From Oceanimonas pelagia (lineage in GTDB: Bacteria > Pseudomonadota > Gammaproteobacteria > Enterobacterales > Aeromonadaceae), in assembly GCF_030849025.1 (NCBI RefSeq), contig NZ_CP118224.1:232001-296000 (forward strand): DNA of 64,000 nt. Reading direction: 5' to 3'. Under the pieces are notes generated by a model. It searched no databases. It had not been told where the DNA came from and was given only the letters and a program-made list of their open reading frames with translations. A program made the position numbers and the translations under genes. Below are positions 26,754 to 35,695 of this stretch, piece by piece (position 1 is the first letter of the stretch; the number at the start of each line of letters is the position of its first letter).

Positions 26754-29700
26754 TTACCCTTCTCCCAATGACAGCAGGGTGGCATTGCCGCCAATGGCGG
26801 TGGTGTTGTTGGTGATGGTTTTTTCGGTGATGAAGCGGGCCAGGTAGTGCGGGCCGCCGGCCTTGGGACCGGTGCCCGACAGGCCCCGGCCGCCAAAGGG
26901 CTGCACACCCACCATGGCGCCAATCTGATCGCGGTTGATATAGACGTTGCCGGCCTCGATCCGGCTGGCCACCTGGGCGGCAAAGGATTCGTTGCGGCTG
27001 TGCACGCCCAGGGTCAGGCCGTAGCCGGTGGCGTTGATGTCGTCGATCACCTTGTCGATGTCCTTCGCCCTGAAGCGTGCCACGTGCAGTATGGGACCGA
27101 ACTGCTCCTTTTCGAGTTCACCGATGCCGCCGATTTCCAGCGCCGTGGGGCGAATATAAAAGCCGTTGGCGCAGGCCTCGGGCATGGGCGCTTCGGCAAT
27201 GATTCGGTGGCCGGCGGCCTTCATCGCATCCAGGTGTTCCTGCAGCCCGCTCTGAGCATCGGCGTCGATCACCGGGCCCACGTCGGTGGACCAGAGCGCC
27301 GGATCCGCCACGCTCAGCTCCTGCATGGCGCCTTCAAGGAGCTCCAGTACCCGGTCGGCGATGTCGTCCTGCAAATACAGCACCCGCAATGCCGAGCAGC
27401 GCTGGCCGGCGCTCTGAAAGGCGGCGCGCAGCACGTCCCGCACTACCTGCTCGGGCAGGGCGGTGGAGTCCACTATCATGGCGTTCTGACCACCGGTTTC
27501 GGCGATCAGCGGCACAATGGCGCCGTCGCGACTTGCCAGGGTCTGGTTGATCAGCCGGGCGGTGTCGGTGGAGCCGGTAAAGCACACGCCGGCAATGCGC
27601 GGATCTGCCGTGAGTGCGGCACCGACGGAGGCGCCGTCGCCGGGCAGCAGCTGCAGCACGTCACCGGGAATGCCCGCCTCATGAGCCAGGGTCACCGCCC
27701 GGTGGGCGATCAGGCTGGTCTGCTCGGCGGGCTTGGCCAGCACGGTATTGCCGGTAATCAGTGCCGCGCTCACCTGGCCGAGAAAGATCGCCAGGGGAAA
27801 ATTCCACGGGCTGATGCACACAAAGGGGCCGCGGCCCTGTGCCTGCAGCAGATTAAGCTCGCCGGTGTAGCCGGGCAGCTTGACGGGCTCGGCCATCAGC
27901 CGGCGGCCTTCATTGGCGTAATAACGGCAGAAGTCCACCGCCTCACGCACCTCGTCGATGCCGTCCTGCAGCAGCTTGCCCGCCTCTCTGGCACACAGGG
28001 AAATAAACTCGGCGCTGTTTGCTTCAAGCAAATCTGCCAGTTTTTCCAGTGCCGCCGCCCGGGTTTCTACCTGTGTATCCCGCCAGCCTTTAAAGGCGTT
28101 TTCGGCATGGGTAATGGCCTGCTCCACCGTGGTCTTGTCGGCAAATACCACTGTGCCCACCTGCTGAGCCGTGTTTTGCGGGCTGAGCACCGGACGCTGT
28201 TCACCGCTCACCGTCTTGCCGGCCACCAGGGGCGCGGCCTGCCATTGCTTGCCGGCGAGCTGCTCCAGTGTGTGAAACAGGGGCGTGCGGGTGGCTGCAA
28301 TGTTCAGGTTGATGCCGGCAGAGTTTTTGCGATCGGCAAAAATGTTGCGGGGCAGTGGAATTCTGTCGTTGGCCAGGCTGCGGCATTCCCGCAGGCTGGT
28401 TACCGGATGGGTGATCAGGGTATCGATGGGGGTGTCCGGATCCACCAGCTTGTGCACAAAGGAGGTGTTGGCACCATTTTCCAGCAGCCGGCGCACCAGA
28501 TAGGGCAGCAGATCCTTGTGGGCACCCACCGGGGCGTAGATGCGGCAGTGCAGACCGGGGTTTTCCGTCAGCACGGCGTCGTAGAGCTCCTCGCCCATGC
28601 CGTGCAGGCGCTGAAATTCAAAGCGTCGCTCGCCGGCCATATTGAGCACCGCCACCACGGTATGCGCGTTGTGAGTGGCAAACTGCGGATAGATGGCCCC
28701 CTCGGTAGCGGCGCTCAGCAGGTAGCGGGCGCACACCAGATAGGCCACATCGGTGCCCGCCTTGCGGGTATAAACCGGGTAGCCGTCGAGCCCGGCCTGC
28801 TGGCTGTGTTTGATCTCGCTGTCCCAGTAGGCGCCCTTGACCAGCCGCAGCGGAATCTCATCGCCCTGCTCCCGGGCTAGGGCGGTCAGCCAGCACAGCA
28901 CCGGCAACGCCCGTTTGGAATAGGCCTGCACCACCAGCCCCAGGCCGCCCCAGCCCTGGTTGACGTCACTGCGATAGAGCTTTTCAAACAGGTCGAGCGA
29001 CAGCTCCAGCCGATCCATTTCTTCCGCATCGATGGTAATGAACACATCCAGTTTGCGGGCGGTTTGCAGCAGTCCTTCCACGGTGGCATACAGCTCGGAC
29101 AGTACCCGCGCACGGTTGGCTTCTTCGTAACGGGGGTGCAATGCCGACAGCTTGATGGAAATGGACGGACGCGGCACCTCGGGGTGGTTGAGCTTTTCAT
29201 TCCCCACGGCGGCAATGGCGCTGGCGTAATCGGCCCGGTATTTCTCGGCGTCGGCGGCGGTCATGGCCGCCTCGCCCAGCATGTCGTAGGAGTGGGTGTA
29301 GCCCTGCTCCCGGGACTTGCGGCTGGCCTTGAGCGCTTCACCGATGGTGCGCCCCAGCACAAACTGCTTGCCCATGATTTTCATGGCGGCATACATGGCC
29401 GAGCGCACCACCGGCTCGCCCAGACGGTTGATCATGCGGCTCAGCACGTTGGCCGGATTGCCGTCGAGCTTCTTGTCCATGCGCACGATGCGCCCGGTGA
29501 GCATCAGTCCCCAGGTGGAAGCGTTGACCAGGGTGGAGTCGCTCTGGCGAAAATGCCTGGCCCAGTCTGCCCCGGACAGCTTGTCCTTGATCAGTTCGTC
29601 GGCGGTATGACTGTCGGGAATGCGCAGCAGGGCTTCGGCCAGGCACATCAGAATGATGCCTTCCTGGGTGTCCAGGCTGTATTGCTGCAAAAAGGCATCG

Positions 29701-29921
29701 ATGCCGTCGCCGCCGTCGCTCTGTTCCCGCACCCGGGTTACCAGCCGGCGGGCCTGGCTTTCCAGGTGTGCCATGTCCGGCCCCGAGGCGGGCAACTGCT
29801 CCAGCAGCCGGGCCAGCCAGGCGTTTTCTTCCACCGCATAGTTGTGCGTGATGTCCTGACGCAGTGCGGCCAGATCGGAAGGGGAGTAATCGGGAGCGAA
29901 AACACGGGCGACGGTAAACAT
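26754..29921 (-). CDS. putA: Bifunctional proline dehydrogenase/P5C dehydrogenase PutA (no DNA-binding domain)
   Basis: A 1055-residue enzyme oxidising proline to glutamate in two steps. The N-terminal proline dehydrogenase barrel (about 90-480) includes SIKLSALHPRYE and LRLVKGAYWDSEIKH; the aldehyde dehydrogenase half (about 540-1030) has NFPLAIFLGQVSAALITGNTV, FTGSTDTARLIN, the active-site glutamate region IAETGGQNAM and nucleophile C842 in SAGQRCSALR. E. coli PutA (about 1320 residues) also has an N-terminal ribbon-helix-helix repressor domain and a C-terminal tail; both are absent, so this form cannot repress its own gene. No putP or separate regulator is adjacent. Confidence 0.96.
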   Translation of the reverse strand: MFTVARVFAPDYSPSDLAALRQDITHNYAVEENAWLARLLEQLPASGPDMAHLESQARRLVTRVREQSDGGDGIDAFLQQYSLDTQEGIILMCLAEALLRIPDSHTADELIKDKLSGADWARHFRQSDSTLVNASTWGLMLTGRIVRMDKKLDGNPANVLSRMINRLGEPVVRSAMYAAMKIMGKQFVLGRTIGEALKASRKSREQGYTHSYDMLGEAAMTAADAEKYRADYASAIAAVGNEKLNHPEVPRPSISIKLSALHPRYEEANRARVLSELYATVEGLLQTARKLDVFITIDAEEMDRLELSLDLFEKLYRSDVNQGWGGLGLVVQAYSKRALPVLCWLTALAREQGDEIPLRLVKGAYWDSEIKHSQQAGLDGYPVYTRKAGTDVAYLVCARYLLSAATEGAIYPQFATHNAHTVVAVLNMAGERRFEFQRLHGMGEELYDAVLTENPGLHCRIYAPVGAHKDLLPYLVRRLLENGANTSFVHKLVDPDTPIDTLITHPVTSLRECRSLANDRIPLPRNIFADRKNSAGINLNIAATRTPLFHTLEQLAGKQWQAAPLVAGKTVSGEQRPVLSPQNTAQQVGTVVFADKTTVEQAITHAENAFKGWRDTQVETRAAALEKLADLLEANSAEFISLCAREAGKLLQDGIDEVREAVDFCRYYANEGRRLMAEPVKLPGYTGELNLLQAQGRGPFVCISPWNFPLAIFLGQVSAALITGNTVLAKPAEQTSLIAHRAVTLAHEAGIPGDVLQLLPGDGASVGAALTADPRIAGVCFTGSTDTARLINQTLASRDGAIVPLIAETGGQNAMIVDSTALPEQVVRDVLRAAFQSAGQRCSALRVLYLQDDIADRVLELLEGAMQELSVADPALWSTDVGPVIDADAQSGLQEHLDAMKAAGHRIIAEAPMPEACANGFYIRPTALEIGGIGELEKEQFGPILHVARFRAKDIDKVIDDINATGYGLTLGVHSRNESFAAQVASRIEAGNVYINRDQIGAMVGVQPFGGRGLSGTGPKAGGPHYLARFITEKTITNNTTAIGGNATLLSLGEG

Positions 29922-30002
29922 GGCGAAAGTCCTGAGGTTGCGAGTGGAAAAACGAAGGCGCCTTGCTGCAATGAATATAGTTCAACCGCCGTGAGCGAGC
30001 CC

Positions 30003-30030
30003 TTGCCTGAGGGTTCACGCCCCCTATAAT
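30003..30030 (+). promoter_or_regulatory. Sigma-70 promoter of the membrane-protein gene
   Basis: TTGCCT (30003-30008) and a perfect TATAAT (30025-30030) are 16 bases apart. The -10 overlaps the ATG at 30029 that begins the longest frame, so translation must begin downstream, most likely at GTG 30062. Confidence 0.7.
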
Positions 30031-30061
30031 GCCCGCTCGTTTTGTTTGTGGGTTTCCGGCT

Positions 30062-31036
30062 GTGCACTATCAACGTCTTCCCAAGGGGCACTTTGCCCTG
30101 TTTGTGATTTATCTGATCACCGGCGCCTCCATTGCCGCCTCCATGGTGTTTTCCCTGCTGTTGTTCCTGTCTCTGGATCAGGGGCCGCTGATGAAGGTGA
30201 TGTTCGGCGGTCTGGCGCTGGTGTTTGAGGTGGGCAAGTTCTACATCTGGTATGAGGTGGGCGAGCGCTTCAACCGGCGGGATCGGCTGGGCGCCGGCAA
30301 GGCGCTGTGCTTCTACGGCATTCTGGCGGCCCTGTCGATCGCCGGCAGCGTGGGCGGTATCAATGCCGCCACCAACACGCTGCTGCAGGCGGACGAGGCC
30401 AGGGCGGCGCTGGTGCAGGGCTATGATGACCGCATTGCCGCCCTGGCGCGGGAAATCGAGATCAATGAGCAGGCGGCTCAGGCCTATATCGAGATGGAGC
30501 GCATTGCCACCGGCATGACCCGTATGCTGCAGCGCAATCAGGCGCTGATGGCACAGCAGGATGAACTGCGCCGGGAGCGGGATCGGGTGGCGGTGGAGAA
30601 TCAGGACTCACTGATGGGGCTGATGACCAGCCTGGCCGACGGCCTGGGCTGGCCGCTGTCCCGGGTGCAGTTTGGCATAGTGGCGGCACTGTCGATGCTG
30701 CTCGACTTCTTTGCCGCCTTTTTCATCTCGCTGCTGGGTGAGGAAATCCGTTTTCGGCGTCACTATCGTCAGCACGGCACTCGGCCAGCCCCGGCACAGC
30801 CCGTGAGCGAGCCGGCTCATGAGCCCGCCGCGGTGACGCCCGTGCAGCGCCCGGATTACTACCACGAGCTGGTGGCGCGGCTGAAGGCGGGTGAACTGCG
30901 CTGTGCCAAGGGGGCAGTCTCGGCGCTGCTGAACAAGTCGCGGGAAGAGGTGGAAGATATTTTTCTGTGGCTGCAGCAGGACGGCGTGGTGTATCGCAAG
31001 CCCAACCGGCACTTCGCACTGAATGACGTGGAGTAA
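30062..31036 (+). CDS. Unrecognised membrane protein with coiled coil and winged-helix-like tail
   Basis: About 324 residues from the in-frame GTG at 30062; the ATG at 30029 is unlikely because it lies in the -10 element. I do not recognise the family. Three hydrophobic segments come first (FALFVIYLITGASIAASMV; GPLMKVMFGGLALVFEV; ALCFYGILAALSIAGSV). Then about 80 charged, heptad-like residues, from ADEARAAL to RDRVAVENQ, probably form a coiled coil. A fourth membrane segment (VQFGIVAALSMLLDFFAAFF) follows, and a Pro-rich linker leads to a cytosolic C-terminal domain (YYHELVARLKAGELRCAKGAVS, then SREEVEDIFLWLQQDGVVYRK) that reads like a small winged helix. A membrane-anchored DNA- or partner-binding protein is a guess. 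Divergent from putA. Confidence 0.75.
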   Translation: MHYQRLPKGHFALFVIYLITGASIAASMVFSLLLFLSLDQGPLMKVMFGGLALVFEVGKFYIWYEVGERFNRRDRLGAGKALCFYGILAALSIAGSVGGINAATNTLLQADEARAALVQGYDDRIAALAREIEINEQAAQAYIEMERIATGMTRMLQRNQALMAQQDELRRERDRVAVENQDSLMGLMTSLADGLGWPLSRVQFGIVAALSMLLDFFAAFFISLLGEEIRFRRHYRQHGTRPAPAQPVSEPAHEPAAVTPVQRPDYYHELVARLKAGELRCAKGAVSALLNKSREEVEDIFLWLQQDGVVYRKPNRHFALNDVE

Positions 31037-31159
31037 CGCTTGTCTCTGAGCGCCTGCCGGCGCTAATGCAGGCGAGCCGCCTGTGCTCCATGGATATGAT
31101 GTTTTCTGGAGCGCGGGCGGCCCGCCCGCAAATTGGCGCGAAGCGGCAACCATCTTTGC

Positions 31160-31204
31160 GGAAAACAAAAAAGTCTGCAGGCACTGTGATGCACCTGCAG
31201 ACTT
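31160..31204 (-). terminator. Terminator of the YgiM-like gene
   Basis: Arms AAGTCTGCAGG (31171-31181) and CCTGCAGACTT (31194-31204) with a 12-base loop, followed on the minus strand by a run of T broken by one G. It directly follows the heptamer array, so the transcript passes through the array and then terminates. Confidence 0.8.
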
Positions 31205-31280
31205 CCTAATCCCTAATCCCTAATCCCTAATCCCTAATCCCTAATCCCTAATCCCTAATCCCTAATCCCTAATCCCTGAT
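31204..31280 (-). repeat. Heptamer array (ATTAGGG) behind the YgiM-like gene
   Basis: Nine perfect CCCTAAT units (31211-31273) with one imperfect unit on each side, 11 in all. Read on the minus strand, as the YgiM-like gene transcript, the unit is ATTAGGG, which contains TAG. The array starts 9 bases after the gene's TAA stop and runs into the terminator. Confidence 0.9.
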
Positions 31281-31289
31281 CCCCGGGGT

Positions 31290-31901
31290 TTAGTTCATCC
31301 ATCTGTCCTGGCGCTTGCGCCGCCGCAGGGGCACCATCGGCAGCACAAAGCCCACCAGGGCGCCGACACCGGCCACCAGACCACCGTGCACCAGCCAGTC
31401 CAGGCGCATCTGGTGCTCCTTGTTGTCCATCAGGCTGGTCAGGCGTTCATTTTCGCTGGACAGCCGCTCATGGCTGCTGCTGAGCTCGTCCAGGCGGGCG
31501 GTCAGGGAGGCCAGCTCCTGCTGCTGGCGCTCGATCAGGCTGACCTTGTCGGCCACGTCCCGGGCGTGACGTTCGTCCACGCCGGCCAGTTGTGCTCGGG
31601 CTTCGCTGAGCGCCTTTTCCAGCTCCGGCAGGCGGGAGCGAAAGCTGGCGTCGGTTTGCAGAAACTGGCCGTCCATCCAGCCGGTACGGCCGTCGGCGTC
31701 CTTTATTTGTACATACTTGGTGGCGGCGTTGCGATCCAGCAGGTCCACCGGCTCACCGGCCTTGATGGAGCCGATAATGCGGTACTGGTTGCTGGGACCG
31801 GCATGCAGAAAAGCATACACGTCATCGGAAATGTAGCGGGTGGCGGCACTGGTCTGGCTCACCCAAAACAGGCTGCACAGCAGCAGAAGTTTTGCTCTCA
31901 C
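31290..31901 (-). CDS. YgiM-like SH3-domain membrane protein (TIGR04211 type)
   Basis: A 203-residue envelope protein. Signal peptide 1-19 ends ...SQTSA before ATRYISDD; a bacterial SH3 domain spans about 20-85 (FLHAGPSNQYRIIGSIKAGEPVDLL, RTGWMDGQFL). A coiled coil follows (about 88-165), then a single membrane helix (LVHGGLVAGVGALVGFVLP) and a basic C-terminus. This is the layout of E. coli YgiM, which neighbours cca and ygiF there; here both are also close by. Function is unknown; SH3b domains often bind peptidoglycan. Confidence 0.88.
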   Translation of the reverse strand: MRAKLLLLCSLFWVSQTSAATRYISDDVYAFLHAGPSNQYRIIGSIKAGEPVDLLDRNAATKYVQIKDADGRTGWMDGQFLQTDASFRSRLPELEKALSEARAQLAGVDERHARDVADKVSLIERQQQELASLTARLDELSSSHERLSSENERLTSLMDNKEHQMRLDWLVHGGLVAGVGALVGFVLPMVPLRRRKRQDRWMN

Positions 31902-31969
31902 CTGAGAATCCTTGGGGCTCTAGTCGTGACGCCATGGTAATGGTGAGAAGCGGGAAGGACAAGAACAAG

Positions 31970-31987
31970 GGGGGGCTCAGGCCCCCC
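31970..31987 (-). terminator. GC-rich hairpin after the Pit gene
   Basis: A 7-bp G/C stem (GGGGGGC/GCCCCCC) with a TCAG loop, 16 bases beyond the Pit stop codon. The U-tract on the minus strand is poor (CTTGTTCTTG), so termination may be weak. Confidence 0.55.
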
Positions 31988-32002
31988 TGTGTTGGTGCGG
32001 GA

Positions 32003-33268
32003 TCAGGTGAACATCCACTGAATGGCGTAGAAGAACACGATGGCCAGCACGGCGCCGGCGGGCAGGGTCACCACCCAGGAAACCACGATATTGCGCAGCA
32101 CGTTCAGGTTCAGGGCGGCAATGCCCCGGGCCAGGCCTACCCCCATCACCGCCCCTACCAGCGTCTGGGTGGTGGAAATGGGCAGGCCGGTACCCGATGC
32201 GATCACCACTGTCGCAGCCGTAGCCAGCTGGGCCGCAAAGCCCCGGCTGGGTGTCAGGTGGGTAATGCCGGTGCCCACCGTGGCCATCACCTTGTGCCCC
32301 AAGGACGCCAGGCCGATGACGATGCCGACCCCGCCCAGCGGCAGGATCCACCAGGCAATGCTGGACTGGGAGGCGATCTGGCCGGCGCTTTCCACCACGC
32401 TGACCACCGCCGACAGCGGACCAATGGCGTTGGCCACGTCGTTGGAGCCGTGGGCAAAGGCCATGGCGCAGGCGGTGACCACCATCAGAATGCCGAATAC
32501 CTTCTCCACGTTGGAGTAGTGCATGTCCTTGTCGTCATTGGGGTTGTAGCTGCGGCCCTTGATGTAAATGCCGCAGAGCACGGCGCTGGCCAGTGATACC
32601 AGCACCGACAGCCCCCAGCTTTGCATGTCGCTCAGCTCCAGCCCCACGTGCTTGAGGCCCTTTTTCAGGGTGACCAGACAGATCACCATGACGGTGAGGA
32701 AGATATAGGCGGGCACGTACTTCTTGGCTGCCGCCAGCGGGCTGTCGGCGTTAAAGATAAGCCGCTGCACGCTGATAAAGGTGAAGTAGGCGAGCAGGCC
32801 CGACAGTGCCGGGGTGACGATCCAGGAGCCGACCACGCCGCCCAGCTTGCCCCAGTGCACGGCCTCGGAACCCAGCGACACCAGTGCGAAGCCGACGATG
32901 GCGCCGATGATGGAGTGGGTGGTGGACACCGGCCAGCCGAAGTAGGATGCCAGCAGCAGCCAGGTGCCGGCGGCCAGCAGCGAGGCGATCATGCCGAACA
33001 CCAGCAGGTCGGGATGGTCGTTAAAGGCGCTGGAGTCGATAATGCCGCTGCGAATGGTGGAGGTGACCTCGCCGCCGGCCAGGTAGGCGCCGGCGAATTC
33101 AAAGATCATGGCGATGATGATCGCCTGCTTGATGGTCAGGGAACGGGTGCCGACGGAGGTGCCCATGGCGTTGGCCACGTCGTTGGCGCCAATGCCCCAG
33201 GCCATGAAGAAGCCGAAGACGGCCGCCACCAGGATCAGCGTGGTGCCGTAGTTAGCAATGATATCCAT
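32003..33268 (-). CDS. Inorganic phosphate transporter, PiT family
   Basis: A 421-residue low-affinity phosphate permease driven by cation symport. The duplicated PiT signature is clear: MAWGIGANDVANAMGTSVGTRSLTIKQA at about 23-50 and AFAHGSNDVANAIGPLSAVV at about 268-287. About ten membrane segments. It follows the DUF47 gene by 21 bases on the same strand, the standard PitA/DUF47 pairing in which the PhoU-like partner is thought to modulate transport. The substrate may be metal-phosphate. Confidence 0.94.
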   Translation of the reverse strand: MDIIANYGTTLILVAAVFGFFMAWGIGANDVANAMGTSVGTRSLTIKQAIIIAMIFEFAGAYLAGGEVTSTIRSGIIDSSAFNDHPDLLVFGMIASLLAAGTWLLLASYFGWPVSTTHSIIGAIVGFALVSLGSEAVHWGKLGGVVGSWIVTPALSGLLAYFTFISVQRLIFNADSPLAAAKKYVPAYIFLTVMVICLVTLKKGLKHVGLELSDMQSWGLSVLVSLASAVLCGIYIKGRSYNPNDDKDMHYSNVEKVFGILMVVTACAMAFAHGSNDVANAIGPLSAVVSVVESAGQIASQSSIAWWILPLGGVGIVIGLASLGHKVMATVGTGITHLTPSRGFAAQLATAATVVIASGTGLPISTTQTLVGAVMGVGLARGIAALNLNVLRNIVVSWVVTLPAGAVLAIVFFYAIQWMFT

Positions 33269-33289
33269 TTATTTACCTTGTCGTTTCGC

Positions 33290-33970
33290 TCAGGAGCGGG
33301 ACAGCATGAGTTCCAGGCGGGAACCCACCCGCTCGGCCTGATCGGCCAGGTCGCCGACCCACTCAAGGATCTTGTACAGGAACATGACGTCGATGGGGTT
33401 GTAGTTTTCTTCAATGGCCTGCAGCTGGCGGCGCAGCTTGGCCTGCATCACGTCGGTGTCGTCTTCAATCAGGTCCAGCTGGTGGATCATGTCGGTGACC
33501 AGATCCATTTCCCGGCCCTTGAAGCCGGTTTCCAGCAGTTCGTCGAGCTCGTCGATGGCCTTGGCCGCCTGAGCGGTGGCATCGATACAGCGGTTGAGGT
33601 AGTCCATGAAGGCGGACTTGAGCTCAACCGGAATGGCCATCTGGCGGCCCACGATGCGGCCGGAGATATCCTTGGCCTTGTTGGCGATCTTGTCCTGTTG
33701 GGTGAGCAGCTCCAGCATGTCGGTGCGTTCCACCGGCATGAACAGGCCGCGGGGGAGTTTGAGGCGGATTTCGCGCTTCAGCGCATCGGCTTCCCGTTCC
33801 AGCTGGGAAATGCGACGCTGGATCCGTTCGGCGCTTTCCCAGTCCTGCTCCCACATGGCGTCGAAGAAGGGAACCAATTGCTGCGCAGCTTCATGGACCT
33901 TCATCACATGCTTCTGCAGGGGCTTGATAGGAGACTTGGCAAAGAGTCCCAAAATAGTATTAACTGGCAT
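33290..33970 (-). CDS. TIGR00153/DUF47 PhoU-like phosphate transport regulator
   Basis: A 226-residue all-helical cytosolic protein (MPVNTILGLFAKSPIKPLQKHVMKVHEAAQQL), with the PhoU-like E/DxxxD-type metal-binding repeats in its helices. Encoded directly upstream of the PiT permease, it is expected to control the transporter. The frame begins at a TTG two codons earlier, but ATG 33970 with AGGG six bases ahead is the better start. Divergent from the CYTH/CHAD triphosphatase gene, which makes a phosphate-themed neighbourhood. Confidence 0.92.
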   Translation of the reverse strand: MPVNTILGLFAKSPIKPLQKHVMKVHEAAQQLVPFFDAMWEQDWESAERIQRRISQLEREADALKREIRLKLPRGLFMPVERTDMLELLTQQDKIANKAKDISGRIVGRQMAIPVELKSAFMDYLNRCIDATAQAAKAIDELDELLETGFKGREMDLVTDMIHQLDLIEDDTDVMQAKLRRQLQAIEENYNPIDVMFLYKILEWVGDLADQAERVGSRLELMLSRS

Positions 33971-34138
33971 AGCCAACCCTGTGTCGGTGAAAAAACACTC
34001 GATACGTCAATGTGGCGCGCATGGTAACGTAACTCCCCAGGCAAGAAAACAGCATTTTTCATAAAACCGTCATGCTACTCTGGTAGCGGTTTTTGCTTTC
34101 GCATTCAAATACAGAAGGTTGGTTTTCCGGACACCCCT

Positions 34139-35650
34139 ATGGATACAGAAATCGAGATCAAGTTTCTTGTCTCACGTGAACTCAGTGACAGCCTGCCCGA
34201 GCTGCTGCCATCCTGCCGAATTCTTGAACACGACCGCCAGCATCTGGCCAACACCTACTTCGACACCGCCGAGCTGGGCCTGCGCCGGCTGGGGGCCGGG
34301 CTGCGCATTCGCAGCCGCAACGGCGCACTGGAGCAGACCGTCAAGCTCGCCGGCAGTCAGGTGGGTGGCCTGCACCAGCGTCCGGAATACAACGTGGCCC
34401 TGAATGTGCACAACCCGGATCTGTCGCTGTTTCCCGCCACCATCTGGCCGGAAGGGGCCGACCCGCAGGCGCTGCAGCGCGGGCTGCAGCCGCTGTTCTG
34501 TACCGACTTTGTCCGCCGGCGCTGGCTGGTGGAATTCAATGGCACCGAGATTGAACTGGCCCTGGACGAGGGCGAGGTGCAGGCCGGTGAACGGCGCGAG
34601 CCCATTCGCGAACTGGAGCTGGAGCTGGTGCGGGGCGACGCCTCGGTGCTGTTTGAGCTGGCCGAGCATCTGGTGCGTCAGGGGGGCCTGCGCCTGGGGG
34701 CGGTGTCCAAGGCCCAGCGCGGCTACCGGCTGGCGGGGCTGAGTTCCATGCCCGAGTTGCAGGTGCTGGAGCCGGTGGCGCTGCAACCGGAGCAGTCCTG
34801 CGAGCAGGCCATGGTCGAGCTGCTGCACCAGGCCCTGGCTCACTGGCAGCATCACGAGGAAGGCTGGCTGGCCCGGCCCGGCATCGACTGGCTGGTGCAG
34901 CTGCGGGAAGGCGCGGCCCTGGTGCACCAGATATTGCTGATGTTCGGCGAGCGGGTGTCGCTGCGGGTCAACAGCGGCTGGGTGGACGATTTATTGTGGC
35001 TGCAACAGCAGTTGTCCTGGCTGGACCGGGCCCAGATGCTGGCTCACCTGACTGCCGACAAGGGACATTACCTGCGCCGGCTCGATTGTCGCAGAAGCCT
35101 GCTCAGGCTGCTGACCGAGCAACAGCTGTGTCTGCCCGACGAACTATACCTGCGCGAGCTGCTGCACAGCCCCCGCTACGGCCGTCTGGTGCTGGGCCTG
35201 ACCCACTGGCTCTACCGGCAGGACTGGCGTGCCGGGCTGACCCGGGAGCAACAGCACCAGTTGCTGGCGCCGGTGGCCAGCCTGGCCGATCCGCTGCTGG
35301 AGGACAGCTGGCAGACTCTGCGCCACAGCGCCCTGGGGGCGGAGCAGCTCAGCGTGGAGCAGTACATTCAGCAAAAGGGCAAGCTGCGCCGCAACCTGAT
35401 GGTGGGACTGTGCTTCAGCCGGCTGTTTCCGGAAGCGGAGCGGCTGGGCTTTCGCATGCCCTGGCTCGATATTCTGCGCGGCATCGAGGATCTGGACATG
35501 CTGTCCCCCCTGCCGGAGCTGGTGGACAGGCTGGAAACAGATGAGGCCGAAGAGCTGGAGCAGTGGCTGGCGCGCAAGCAGGGCTTTCTGCTGGAAGCGC
35601 TGGAGCAGTCCCGCCGTCAGGCGCTGGAGCTGACGCCCTACTGGCGCTGA
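34139..35650 (+). CDS. CYTH-CHAD inorganic triphosphatase (YgiF-like)
   Basis: A 503-residue two-domain protein. The N-terminal CYTH domain (about 1-200) begins with the ExExK signature MDTEIEIKFLV, which binds metal and triphosphate inside a tunnel. The CHAD domain (about 215-500), rich in conserved histidine and arginine, is thought to bind polyphosphate. E. coli YgiF hydrolyses tripolyphosphate and lies just upstream of glnE, as here with a three-gene insertion between. Good terminator 8 bases after the stop. Confidence 0.93.
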   Translation: MDTEIEIKFLVSRELSDSLPELLPSCRILEHDRQHLANTYFDTAELGLRRLGAGLRIRSRNGALEQTVKLAGSQVGGLHQRPEYNVALNVHNPDLSLFPATIWPEGADPQALQRGLQPLFCTDFVRRRWLVEFNGTEIELALDEGEVQAGERREPIRELELELVRGDASVLFELAEHLVRQGGLRLGAVSKAQRGYRLAGLSSMPELQVLEPVALQPEQSCEQAMVELLHQALAHWQHHEEGWLARPGIDWLVQLREGAALVHQILLMFGERVSLRVNSGWVDDLLWLQQQLSWLDRAQMLAHLTADKGHYLRRLDCRRSLLRLLTEQQLCLPDELYLRELLHSPRYGRLVLGLTHWLYRQDWRAGLTREQQHQLLAPVASLADPLLEDSWQTLRHSALGAEQLSVEQYIQQKGKLRRNLMVGLCFSRLFPEAERLGFRMPWLDILRGIEDLDMLSPLPELVDRLETDEAEELEQWLARKQGFLLEALEQSRRQALELTPYWR

Positions 35651-35657
35651 AAGCAAT

Positions 35658-35681
35658 AAAAGGAGTCAAAGGGCTCCTTTT
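35658..35681. terminator. Terminator after the triphosphatase gene
   Basis: GGAGTC and GGCTCC pair (one G-T) around an AAAG loop inside A- and T-runs. It lies between convergent genes and may work both ways. Confidence 0.85.
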
Positions 35682-35695
35682 TTAATATTGCTGTG

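Noticed and set aside
30029-30061. ATG 30029 as start of the membrane-protein gene
   Set aside because: The ATG overlaps a perfect TATAAT with a -35 at 16 bases, so it would lie upstream of the transcript start.
31204-31280. Telomere-like repeat indicating a linear replicon end
   Set aside because: ATTAGGG resembles telomeric units, but it lies between two ordinary genes with a terminator and is one form of a degenerate heptamer family seen at five other gene ends.
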